From: Blastococcus sp. KM273128
GTDB taxonomy: Bacteria; Actinomycetota; Actinomycetes; Mycobacteriales; Geodermatophilaceae
Reading direction: 5' to 3'
Assembly (NCBI RefSeq): GCF_021698975.1
Contig: NZ_SSXA01000016.1
Location: 1-58,416 of the forward strand
DNA: 58,416 nucleotides
Part shown: in pieces, positions 15,551 through 23,209 of the stretch
How positions within the stretch are numbered: the stretch's first letter is position 1
Layout of the letters: the number at the start of each line of letters is the position of its first letter
Notes under the pieces: generated by a model
What the model was told of the DNA's origin: nothing
The model's database searches: none
The model's input: the letters and a program-made list of their open reading frames with translations, nothing else
Made by a program: the position numbers and the translations under genes

Positions 15551-17047
15551 TCAACCCTCGGCGAGCACCTGCTCGGCCACCGCCACCGCGCGCTCCCGGT
15601 CGGCGGGCACCAGGCCGATGCGGGTCCGCCGGTCGAGCAGGTCCGCCACGGTGCGCGCCCCCTCGTGGCGGACGGCGAAGCGCAGCTCCCCCACCGTCTC
15701 GGGCCGCCCCGCGACGACCAGCGCCGGGCCCAGCGCCTCGACCGCCGGCGCCTCGGTGCCGTACCGCGCCACCAGCCGGGGCGACGCCGTGAGCCGGTCC
15801 AGCGCCACCCGCGGCGCGGCCCCGGCCAGCGCCAGCCGCGCGGTGACCGACCGCGCCGCCCCCCGCCCGAGCCGCGCCACGACGGCGTCGACCGCCTCCT
15901 CGGCCATCGCGCGGTAGGTGGTGAGCTTCCCGCCGACCACGGAGAGGACCGGTCCGTCCCAGGCCAGCAGGTGCCGGCGGGACAGGTCGGCGGTCGCGCT
16001 GCCGGGGGCCGCCGCCGCGGGCAGCACCAGCGGCCGGTAGCCCGCGTAGGCGCCCACCACGTCGGCGGGGGTCAGCGGCTCGGCGAGCACCCGGTTCACG
16101 GTGCCCAGCAGCTGCCGCACCTCGGCGTCGGACGGCGTCGCGTCGTCGTCGGGCACCGGCCCCTCGACCGGCTCGTCGGTCAGCCCGAGGTAGACCAGCC
16201 CGTCGGGTTGCGGCAGCGCGAAGACGTAGCGGGAGCGCGACCCGGGCAGCGGCACGGTCAGCGCCGCCGAGGGCGAGCCCAGCCGCACGCCGGGCACCAC
16301 CAGGTGCGAGCCGCGGGAGGGCACCAGCCGCAGGCCGGGCGCCAGCCGCTGCGCCCACACACCGGCGGCGTTCACCACCGCCCCCGCCCGCACCGTGAAC
16401 GGCCCCTCCTCGGTGGCCACGTGCACCTCCGCGCCGTCGACGGCGGTGACCGGGGCCCCGGTGAGCACGCGGGCGCCGTGCGCGGCCGCCGTCCGGACCA
16501 GGGCGACGACGAGGCGCGCGTCGTCGACCAGCTGCCCGTCCCAGAAGACGACACCACCGCTGCCGGGCCGCACCCCCGCGACCAGCCGGCCCACCTCCGC
16601 GGCGCCCACCCGCCGGGTCGGGGGCAGCGAGCGCCGCCCCCCGGGCACCGAGAAGCGCACCGCGTCGCCCAGCCGCCCGCCCAGCCCCGCGAGGGCGGTG
16701 ACGTCGCGGCCGGCGGCGTCGGGGACGAGGAACGGCAGCGGGCGCACCAGGTGCGGCGCCGTCGCCCCCATGAGGACGGCGCGCTCGCGGGCGCTCTCCC
16801 GCGCCAGCCCGAGCTCGCCGTGGGCCAGGTAGCGCAACCCGCCGTGCACGAGCTTCGAGGACCACCGGCTGGTGCCCGACGCGAGGTCGGCGCGCTCGCA
16901 CAGGAGCACCGAGAGCCCGCGGGCGGCCGCGTCCAGCGCCACCCCGGCGCCGGTGACGCCGGCGCCCACGACCACCACGTCGACGGCGGCCCCGGCGACC
17001 GCGGCGAGGTCACGGGCCCGCCGGGTGGGCGACAGGGAACCGATCAC
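15551..17047 (-). CDS. glpD: FAD-dependent glycerol-3-phosphate dehydrogenase
   Basis: A 498-residue flavoprotein oxidising sn-glycerol 3-phosphate to dihydroxyacetone phosphate at the membrane, passing electrons to quinone. The FAD-binding fold is at the N-terminus (VVVVGAGVTGAGVALDAAARG, residues 24-44). GlpD hallmarks follow: SGTSRWSSKLVHGGLRYL (about 56-73), DGQLVDDARLVVAL near 170 and VVGGKLTTYRAMAEEAVD near 365. It is divergent from an alkyl-DHAP-synthase-like gene, with 38 bp between the starts. DHAP links the two reactions. Confidence 0.93.
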   Translation of the reverse strand: MIGSLSPTRRARDLAAVAGAAVDVVVVGAGVTGAGVALDAAARGLSVLLCERADLASGTSRWSSKLVHGGLRYLAHGELGLARESARERAVLMGATAPHLVRPLPFLVPDAAGRDVTALAGLGGRLGDAVRFSVPGGRRSLPPTRRVGAAEVGRLVAGVRPGSGGVVFWDGQLVDDARLVVALVRTAAAHGARVLTGAPVTAVDGAEVHVATEEGPFTVRAGAVVNAAGVWAQRLAPGLRLVPSRGSHLVVPGVRLGSPSAALTVPLPGSRSRYVFALPQPDGLVYLGLTDEPVEGPVPDDDATPSDAEVRQLLGTVNRVLAEPLTPADVVGAYAGYRPLVLPAAAAPGSATADLSRRHLLAWDGPVLSVVGGKLTTYRAMAEEAVDAVVARLGRGAARSVTARLALAGAAPRVALDRLTASPRLVARYGTEAPAVEALGPALVVAGRPETVGELRFAVRHEGARTVADLLDRRTRIGLVPADRERAVAVAEQVLAEG

Positions 17048-17085
17048 CCGGTCCTCCAGCGCTGCGGCACCGGCAGACTGTAGCC

Positions 17086-18738
17086 GTGCCCGAGCAGCCG
17101 GAACTGACGATCCAGGGCTGGGGCCCGCGCCCCGCCACCCCCGGGGAGGAGGGGCCCGACGGGGTCCTGACCAAGGCCGCGCGCCGCTACCTCACCCGCG
17201 AGCTGGGCTGGGAACCGCGCGCCACGCCCCCCGCCCCGGTGGAGGAGATCCGGCTGGCGCCCTGCCGGCTGCCCGAGGAGGACCGCGCCGCGCTCACCGC
17301 CCTGCTCGGCGAGGACCACGTGCGCACCGACCGCGAGTCGCGGCTGCGTCGGGCCGGGGGCAAGAGCTACCTGGACCTGCTGCGCCGGCGGGAGGGCGAC
17401 GCCTCCGACGCCCCCGACGCCGTCGCGCTGCCCGGCACCACCGAGGAGACGGCCGCGCTGCTGGCGCTGTGCAGCGAGCGCGGCATCGTCGTCGTGCCGT
17501 TCGGCGGGGGCACCAGCGTCGTCGGCGGGCTGGCCGGCGTCGACCCCGACGACCGGCCCGTGCTCGTCGTCGACCTGTCCCGCATGGCGTCGGTGCAGGC
17601 GCTGGACGGGCACTCCTCGCTGGTCACCGTCGGGCCGGGCATGCGCGGGCCGGCGCTCGAGCGGGCGCTGGCCCGCGAAGGGCTCACCCTCGGCCACCTG
17701 CCGCAGAGCTGGGAGTTCGCCACCCTCGGCGGGTACGCCGCCACCCGCTCGGCCGGCCAGTCCTCCACCGGCGTCGGCCGGTTCGACGAGCTGGTCGCCG
17801 GCCTCACGCTGGCCACGCCGTCCGGGGTGCTTGAGCTCGGCCACCCGCCGGCGTCGGCCGCCGGGCCGGACCTGCTGGGCTTGGCGCTGGGCTCGGAGGG
17901 GACGCTCGGCGTCATCACCGAGCTGACGCTGCGGGTCCGCCCCAAGCCCACGGCGAGCGCCTACGAGGGCTGGTCCTTCCGCACCTGGGCGGCCGGGCTG
18001 GCCGCGCTCCAGCAGCTCGCCCGCCACGACCTGCTGCCCGACGTCGTCCGGCTCTCCGACGCCGACGAGACGCGGGCCAACCTGCTCATGGCGGCCGGGG
18101 CCGGCGCCACGGCGCTGCGCGGCAGCCTGCGGGCGCGGGGGCGCGCCGACGGCTGCATGCTCGTCGTCGGCTGGGAGGGCGTGCCCGACCTGGTGCGCGC
18201 CCGGGTGCGGGCCGCGTCGTCGCTGCTCCGCGACGGCGGCGCCGTCCGGCTGGGCCGCCGGGTGGGCGACTCCTGGCGCCGGCACCGGTTCGAGGCGCCC
18301 TACCTGCGCGACCGGCTCATGGACGGCGGCCTGCTGGTCGAGACGCTGGAGACCGCGGCCACCTGGACCGCGCTGCCCACCGTGTACGACACCACCCGCC
18401 GGGCGCTGCAGCAGTCGCTGGCCCGCGGCGGGCACCGGCCGCTGGTCATGGCGCACGTCTCGCACGGGTACGCGACCGGCGCCTCGCTCTACTTCACCGT
18501 GCTCGCCGACCGCGACGACGCCCTGCCCATCCAGCAGTGGCTCTCCGCGAAGCGCGCCGCCACCGACGCGCTGCTGGCCGCGGGCGGCACCCTCACCCAC
18601 CACCACGCCGTCGGCGCCGACCACCGGCCGTGGCTGGAGCGCGAGGTGGGCCCGCTCGGCGTCGAGGTGCTGCGGGCGGTCAAGCAGCGGCTGGACCCCC
18701 AGGGCATCTGCAACCCCGGCGTCCTCCTCCCCGACTAG
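17086..18738 (+). CDS. FAD-binding oxidase, alkyl-DHAP-synthase-like
   Basis: A 550-residue VAO/PCMH-fold flavoprotein resembling alkyldihydroxyacetonephosphate synthase (AGPS). The FAD-binding stretch [16 protein letters not shown] (about 139-154), the ADP-binding [20 protein letters not shown] (about 202-221) and the AGPS-type [17 protein letters not shown] are present. The C-terminal [15 protein letters not shown] and [14 protein letters not shown] carry the histidines found in AGPS. AGPS exchanges the acyl chain of acyl-DHAP for a fatty alcohol to start ether lipids; actinobacterial homologues are mostly untested, so an unrelated oxidase role is possible. It is divergent from glpD and convergent with the PhzD gene, sharing the bases of both stop codons. 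Confidence 0.8.
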   Translation: MPEQPELTIQGWGPRPATPGEEGPDGVLTKAARRYLTRELGWEPRATPPAPVEEIRLAPCRLPEEDRAALTALLGEDHVRTDRESRLRRAGGKSYLDLLRRREGDASDAPDAVALPGTTEETAALLALCSERGIVVVPFGGGTSVVGGLAGVDPDDRPVLVVDLSRMASVQALDGHSSLVTVGPGMRGPALERALAREGLTLGHLPQSWEFATLGGYAATRSAGQSSTGVGRFDELVAGLTLATPSGVLELGHPPASAAGPDLLGLALGSEGTLGVITELTLRVRPKPTASAYEGWSFRTWAAGLAALQQLARHDLLPDVVRLSDADETRANLLMAAGAGATALRGSLRARGRADGCMLVVGWEGVPDLVRARVRAASSLLRDGGAVRLGRRVGDSWRRHRFEAPYLRDRLMDGGLLVETLETAATWTALPTVYDTTRRALQQSLARGGHRPLVMAHVSHGYATGASLYFTVLADRDDALPIQQWLSAKRAATDALLAAGGTLTHHHAVGADHRPWLEREVGPLGVEVLRAVKQRLDPQGICNPGVLLPD

Positions 18739-19445
18739 GAAATGTGCAACCCACCGCGAGGCCGGGGGGTCACGGGTTCGCCGGGCGCCGCGGCGAGCGG
18801 CTGCCGGACGCGGCCCAGCTCCCGGACGACGGCGTCCGTGGTCACGACCGCGGCACAGCGCTCGGCGGCGTACTCGAGCGCCAGCCGGTGGTGGTCGGCG
18901 CTGAAGTCCGCGACCGCGTCGGCCACCAAGAACGGCTGGATGTCGCGGGCCATGGCGTCGTTGGCGGTCACCAGGCAGCCGACGTGGGCGTAAACCCCGC
19001 AGACGATCAGCTGGTCCCGACCTCCGTCCACCAGCCGGCGGTGCAGGTCCGAGCGCACGAACGCGCTGTAGCGCCACTTGGTCAGGATGACGTCCCCGGG
19101 ACCCGGCGCCAGCTCGGGGACGATCTCGCGGTCCCCGGCGTCGCGGGTCATTCCCGGCCCCCAGAAATCGGCCAGGAGACCGCGCTCCTGCGCCGTCATC
19201 GCGCCCGGCTGGGCCGTGTAGTAGACGGGCACCCCTGCTGCGCGGGCGGCGTCGAGCAGCGCCCTGGCGCGGGAGATCAGCTCCACGGCCGGTGACCGGC
19301 CCTCCGGTAGGAAGCGCACGAAGTACCGCTGCATGTCGTGCACCAGCAGGGCTGCGCGCGACGGGTCCGGCCGCCACGCCACCACGTTCGGGGGCAGATC
19401 GGGTTCTCCGGGCATCGGGTAGGGGTCGATGCGGTCGATGCTCAT
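18735..19445 (-). CDS. phzD: PhzD-type isochorismatase (2-amino-2-deoxyisochorismate hydrolase)
   Basis: A 236-residue cysteine-hydrolase-fold enzyme. PhzD removes pyruvate from 2-amino-2-deoxyisochorismate (ADIC) to give trans-2,3-dihydro-3-hydroxyanthranilate (DHHA). The sequence is clearly PhzD-like rather than generic: [16 protein letters not shown] (catalytic Asp, about 32-47), [11 protein letters not shown] (catalytic Lys, about 118) and [19 protein letters not shown] followed by [17 protein letters not shown] (about 146-181). It is the last gene of a minus-strand operon (hydroxylase, DAHP synthase, EntA-like SDR, this gene). With no phzF, phzA/B or phzG nearby, DHHA is most likely oxidised by the adjacent SDR to 3-hydroxyanthranilate. 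Confidence 0.93.
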   Translation of the reverse strand: MSIDRIDPYPMPGEPDLPPNVVAWRPDPSRAALLVHDMQRYFVRFLPEGRSPAVELISRARALLDAARAAGVPVYYTAQPGAMTAQERGLLADFWGPGMTRDAGDREIVPELAPGPGDVILTKWRYSAFVRSDLHRRLVDGGRDQLIVCGVYAHVGCLVTANDAMARDIQPFLVADAVADFSADHHRLALEYAAERCAAVVTTDAVVRELGRVRQPLAAAPGEPVTPRPRGGLHIS

Positions 19446-19484
19446 GGTGTCCGTCGTCCTCCGGGATCCAGCGGTGGTGGTGGC

Positions 19485-20243
19485 TCAGGCGCCCAGCGAG
19501 GCGCCACCGTCCACGCAGAGGTCGTGCATGGTGATGTGCCCCGCGGCGTCCGACGCCAGGAAGGCCACGGCTGCGGCGACGTCCTCCGGCCGCGCGATCT
19601 TCTGCAGGGGTATGCCGACCCGGTAGTGCTCGGGAGCACCCCGCAGGGTGGCGCGTTCGCCGTCGGCGTCCGGCCAGAGGGAGCGCAGCATCGACGTGTC
19701 CGTCGACCCGGGCGACACCACGTTGCACCGGATGCCGTGGCCCGCCAGCTCGAGGCCGAGGCACTTGGTCAGCATCACCGAGGCCGCCTTCGAGGCCGCG
19801 TACCCGCCCAGGCCCACGCGGGGGACCGAGCCGGCGTTCGACGCCACGGTCACGATCGAACCGGATCCGCGGCCGACCATCCGGCGGGCCACCGCCCGGG
19901 AGACCGTCAGCACCCCCGTGACGTTGACGCCGAGCATCGCCGCCCAGTCGTCCTCGGCCATGGTCAGGAGCGGACCGGCCCGCAGCACCCCGGCCACGTT
20001 CACGAGGATGCCGACCGGACCGATGCGCTCCTCGATCTCGCCGACCATCGCCTCGACCCCGGCGGCGTCCTGCACGTCCACCGCGAAGGAGCCGGCCAGC
20101 TCCCGTCCGGCGGTCCGTCCGGCGTCGGCCGCCACGACCCGCGCTCCGCGCGCGACCAGCTCCCGCACCACCGCCCCGCCGATGCCGCCGGCGGCACCGG
20201 TGACCAGGGCGACCGGGCCCGGGTCGTCCTGCCGGGTCGTCAC
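19485..20243 (-). CDS. dhbA: EntA/DhbA-type short-chain dehydrogenase (DHHA to 3-hydroxyanthranilate)
   Basis: A 252-residue classical SDR: nucleotide motif TGAAGGIGG (residues 15-23), NVAGV, and the Ser-Tyr-Lys centre with YAASKAA (about 148). The C-terminal segment matches EntA/DhbA closely ([38 protein letters not shown] and [16 protein letters not shown]). EntA oxidises 2,3-dihydro-2,3-dihydroxybenzoate. Homologues paired with PhzD/PhzE oxidise DHHA to 3-hydroxyanthranilate in benzoxazole and related pathways. The GTG start at 20243 overlaps the DAHP synthase stop (GTGA). The enzyme assignment is strong; the substrate is inferred from its partners. Confidence 0.9.
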   Translation of the reverse strand: MTTRQDDPGPVALVTGAAGGIGGAVVRELVARGARVVAADAGRTAGRELAGSFAVDVQDAAGVEAMVGEIEERIGPVGILVNVAGVLRAGPLLTMAEDDWAAMLGVNVTGVLTVSRAVARRMVGRGSGSIVTVASNAGSVPRVGLGGYAASKAASVMLTKCLGLELAGHGIRCNVVSPGSTDTSMLRSLWPDADGERATLRGAPEHYRVGIPLQKIARPEDVAAAVAFLASDAAGHITMHDLCVDGGASLGA

Positions 20244-21439
20244 GACCACGCACCCACGAGGTGCCGTGCCTGCTCGGGGTTCAGCCGGGGGTCGCACAAC
20301 GTCGTGTAGCGCCCGGGCACCTCCGACTCGTCACGCACCGGACCGCCGACGCACTCGGTGACGTCCTCCGCCGCGACCTCCAGGTGCAGCCCACCCGCGC
20401 ACATCCCGAGGCCTTCCACGACCTCCCGGAACACCAGGGCCTCGGCCTGGATGTCCCGCAGGTGGCGGGTCTTGTGCCCCGTACCGGTGGTGACGGTGTT
20501 CCCGTGCATCGGGTCGCACAGCCAGACGGGGCGGTGACCGGCCCGGCGGACCGCCTCGACCAGCGGCGGCAGCACGTCGCCGACCGCCCGGGCGCCCATG
20601 CGGGCGATCAGGACCAGCCGTCCGGGGGTCCGCTGCGGATCGAGGCGGTCGCAGAGGGCCCGCACCAGGGCGGGGTCGGACCCCGGCCCGATCTTGCAGC
20701 CGACGGGGTTCTCCAGCTGCCCCAGCAGTTCCACGTGCTCGGCGTCGGGGTCGTTCGTGCGCAGGCCGATCCACGGCAGGTGGGTGGAGGCGAGGAAGGG
20801 GCCGGCCTCACCGGTCCGCACCAGCGAGCGCTCGTAGTCGAGGACCAGCGCCTCGTGGCTGGTCCACGGGCCCCGGTGCACCTGACCGGCCGCAGGGGTC
20901 CCCTGCCGCTCCCGGTGCCCGCGGACCCGTTCCACCACCCGGCCGCTGGCCTCGTACGCCCACAGCATGCGGCGCGGGTCGTGCTGGCGAGCGCTGACCG
21001 TGGGCACCTCCGAGTTGACCAGGTGCCCGCGGAAGGACGGCAGGACGGTGGTCCCGTGGCGTTCGGTGGGCGAGCTGCGCGGCTTCGCGAACTGCCCGCC
21101 CAGACGCCCGATCCGGACGACCGGACGGCCGCCGACCCGCTCCATCTCGTCACCGAGCTGGTCGAGCAGGCACAGCTTCTCCGCCGTCCGTGCGGGGGTG
21201 ATCTCGTAGAAGCTCTCGGCGCAGTCACCGACCTGCGCGACCACCGCCCGGCCCTCGGCCACCGCCTCGAGCGAGCGCCGCAGCTGTGCCACCTCCTCCC
21301 ACGAGACGAGCGCGGGCGCCACGGCCAGCGCCGCACAGGTGCGGGCGTACGCCGGGTGGTCGGCCCACAGCGGCTGCTGCGCAGCCGGCGGCCGGGGGGC
21401 AGGCCCGGTCGCGAGGTCGGTGAGAACGTGTCCGTGCAC
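20240..21439 (-). CDS. PhzC-type class II DAHP synthase
   Basis: A 399-residue 3-deoxy-D-arabino-heptulosonate-7-phosphate synthase, the first shikimate step. Class II hallmarks are QVGDCAESF (about 83), [18 protein letters not shown] (about 122), [20 protein letters not shown] near 228, [12 protein letters not shown] and [11 protein letters not shown] near 325. The short length and absence of an N-terminal regulatory extension fit the secondary-metabolism PhzC group, which tends to be insensitive to aromatic amino acids. The GTG at 21439 is preceded by CTGGAG. It boosts chorismate supply for the adjacent PhzD and distant PhzE steps. Confidence 0.92.
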   Translation of the reverse strand: MHGHVLTDLATGPAPRPPAAQQPLWADHPAYARTCAALAVAPALVSWEEVAQLRRSLEAVAEGRAVVAQVGDCAESFYEITPARTAEKLCLLDQLGDEMERVGGRPVVRIGRLGGQFAKPRSSPTERHGTTVLPSFRGHLVNSEVPTVSARQHDPRRMLWAYEASGRVVERVRGHRERQGTPAAGQVHRGPWTSHEALVLDYERSLVRTGEAGPFLASTHLPWIGLRTNDPDAEHVELLGQLENPVGCKIGPGSDPALVRALCDRLDPQRTPGRLVLIARMGARAVGDVLPPLVEAVRRAGHRPVWLCDPMHGNTVTTGTGHKTRHLRDIQAEALVFREVVEGLGMCAGGLHLEVAAEDVTECVGGPVRDESEVPGRYTTLCDPRLNPEQARHLVGAWS

Positions 21440-21512
21440 GGCTGCTCCAGTTCGTCGTCGCTCGGATCCGCCGGCTCCGCCTCGGCGGCGGCGTCCGGGG
21501 CCGGGGGGAAGG

Positions 21513-23111
21513 TCAGCGCCCGGCCACCCGGTCGAGGACCGCCGCCCAGTCGGCGGGGGGCTCGTCGCCTCGCCAGGCGACGTGGTGGTCCGGTCGCACG
21601 AGCACGAGGTCGCGCTCGTAGAGCTCACGCAGCCGGGGCGAGTCGACGGCGAGGTGCGCCATGGGCAGCCCCCGGTCCTCCGCCTGCCGGACGAGCTCCT
21701 TGCCGGCGTGGTCACCGGAGAGGTCCACGAGGGTGAACGCGTGGCCGAGCGCCTGGTCGACCCACGGTCCGTGCGGCAGCCTGGCGGCCGGCAGCAGGCT
21801 GCCCGGCCAGGTGGTGGCCGGTACCCGGTTCCAGTCCCAGGCGGGCGCCGGCGTCCCGTCCGGGACGACGAGCGGGGAGGTGGCGTAGCGGTAGCCGAAG
21901 TGGATCCCGAGGTTGTCCATCTGGTACCGCTCGTGGTGGAGGAACCCGGCCAGGTGCTCCCTGCTCGCCCCGGCCGCCGCCAGGCGGAAGAAGCGCAACC
22001 ACACCTCGAGGAGGTTGCTGCACATCTCCCGGTTGAACAGCGCCACCGGGCGGCGTTCCTGCTCGTAGGCGTCCAGGACCGCGGCACCGGCCCACCCCCG
22101 CACGATGCCGGCCAGCTTCCACGCCAGGTCGGCCGCGTCGACGATCCCGGTGTTCGCGCCGTGGCCCCCGGTCGGGTAGAACTGGTGCGCGGCATCGCCG
22201 GCGATGAGGACCCGTCCGGACCGGTAGCTGTCGGCGACGGCCAACCGGCCCTCCCAGTCGACGACGCTGAGCACCTGGTCGACGACGAAGTCCGCGCCCA
22301 GCGCTTCGCGCATGACCTCGACCGGGTCCAGCTCGGCGGTCGACTCCTGCAGCAGCATGGTGCCGGTCCAGGTGTCCACCTCGTCGCGCGAGACGAGGGT
22401 CAGGCCGCGCCCCGTGATGGTGAGGAAGGCCCGGCCGTGCCGCCGCAGCGCAGGGTCGGCGCTGCGGAAGTAGACGTCGCGGTGGCGGGTGGTCGGCCCG
22501 AGCTGGGAGACGCCGATGCCCGCCGACGAGCGGACGTCGCTGGAGGCGCCGTCGCAGCCGACGACGAAGCCGGCCCGCAGCGTGAGCGCCGGCCCCCCTG
22601 CCTCCCGGACGGTCGCCGTCACGCCGTCGGCGTCCTGGACCAGGCCCTCGAACGCCCAGCCCTCCCGGAAGTCCACCAGCGGGGAGCGCCGGAGTTCCGC
22701 CCGGAGGATCTCCTCCAGCAGCGAGCCCTGCAGCCGCTGGTGGGCCTGGGACGGCAACGTCCCGTCGTCGCTGCGCTCGATGCGGGCGGTCAGCTCCTCC
22801 ACCGACGCGTAGTCCCAGGTCGCGACCGGAGGCTCGTCCGCACCGCGCGTCCAGACGAAGGTGAACGGGTGCTCGGGCGCAACCCCTCGACGCCGGATCT
22901 CCTCCGCGAGGCCCAGCCGGGCCAGCAGCTGCATGCTGCGCGCGTTCAGGTAGTCCATCTTCGGGTGGGCCGACGGTGCGGTGGAGCGGTCGAGGAGGAC
23001 GGAGGGGACGCCGAGCCGCGCCAGCTCCAGCGCGAGCACCGCTCCGACGGGGCCGGCCCCCACGACCAGGACGGGGCTGTCGGTCTCCGGTGTGCTGATC
23101 TGATCGTCCAC
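21513..23111 (-). CDS. FAD-dependent aromatic hydroxylase (PheA/TfdB/MhpA group)
   Basis: A class A flavoprotein monooxygenase of 532 residues. FAD motif VVGAGPVGAVLALELARLG (about 16-34); DG motif FVVGCDGASSDVRSSAGI (about 180); GD motif VLIAGDAAHQFYPTGGHGAN followed by TGIVDAADLAWKLA (about 290-324). The C-terminal 150 residues have the thioredoxin-like tail of phenol hydroxylases. It heads the operon with the DAHP synthase, EntA-like SDR and PhzD, suggesting hydroxylation of an aminobenzoate-derived intermediate. GTG start at 23111 behind GCAGGGAGCCACC. The site hydroxylated cannot be predicted. Confidence 0.88.
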   Translation of the reverse strand: MDDQISTPETDSPVLVVGAGPVGAVLALELARLGVPSVLLDRSTAPSAHPKMDYLNARSMQLLARLGLAEEIRRRGVAPEHPFTFVWTRGADEPPVATWDYASVEELTARIERSDDGTLPSQAHQRLQGSLLEEILRAELRRSPLVDFREGWAFEGLVQDADGVTATVREAGGPALTLRAGFVVGCDGASSDVRSSAGIGVSQLGPTTRHRDVYFRSADPALRRHGRAFLTITGRGLTLVSRDEVDTWTGTMLLQESTAELDPVEVMREALGADFVVDQVLSVVDWEGRLAVADSYRSGRVLIAGDAAHQFYPTGGHGANTGIVDAADLAWKLAGIVRGWAGAAVLDAYEQERRPVALFNREMCSNLLEVWLRFFRLAAAGASREHLAGFLHHERYQMDNLGIHFGYRYATSPLVVPDGTPAPAWDWNRVPATTWPGSLLPAARLPHGPWVDQALGHAFTLVDLSGDHAGKELVRQAEDRGLPMAHLAVDSPRLRELYERDLVLVRPDHHVAWRGDEPPADWAAVLDRVAGR

Positions 23112-23193
23112 GGTGGCTCCCTGCCGGCTGTCCGGTCCACGCGCTGTTCCGCGGGGCGGGTCAACCCTCGGGCAGGACCGGGGCCGTCCGCGT

Positions 23194-23209
23194 CACGTGG
23201 TCACGGGAT
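23194..23209 (-). promoter_or_regulatory. Candidate cluster operator, site B
   Basis: On the minus strand this reads ATCCCGTGACCACGTG, matching 14 of 16 positions of site A at 28295. It lies 83-98 bp upstream of the hydroxylase start (23111) and overlaps the stop codon of the LAL regulator gene. Confidence 0.45.
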
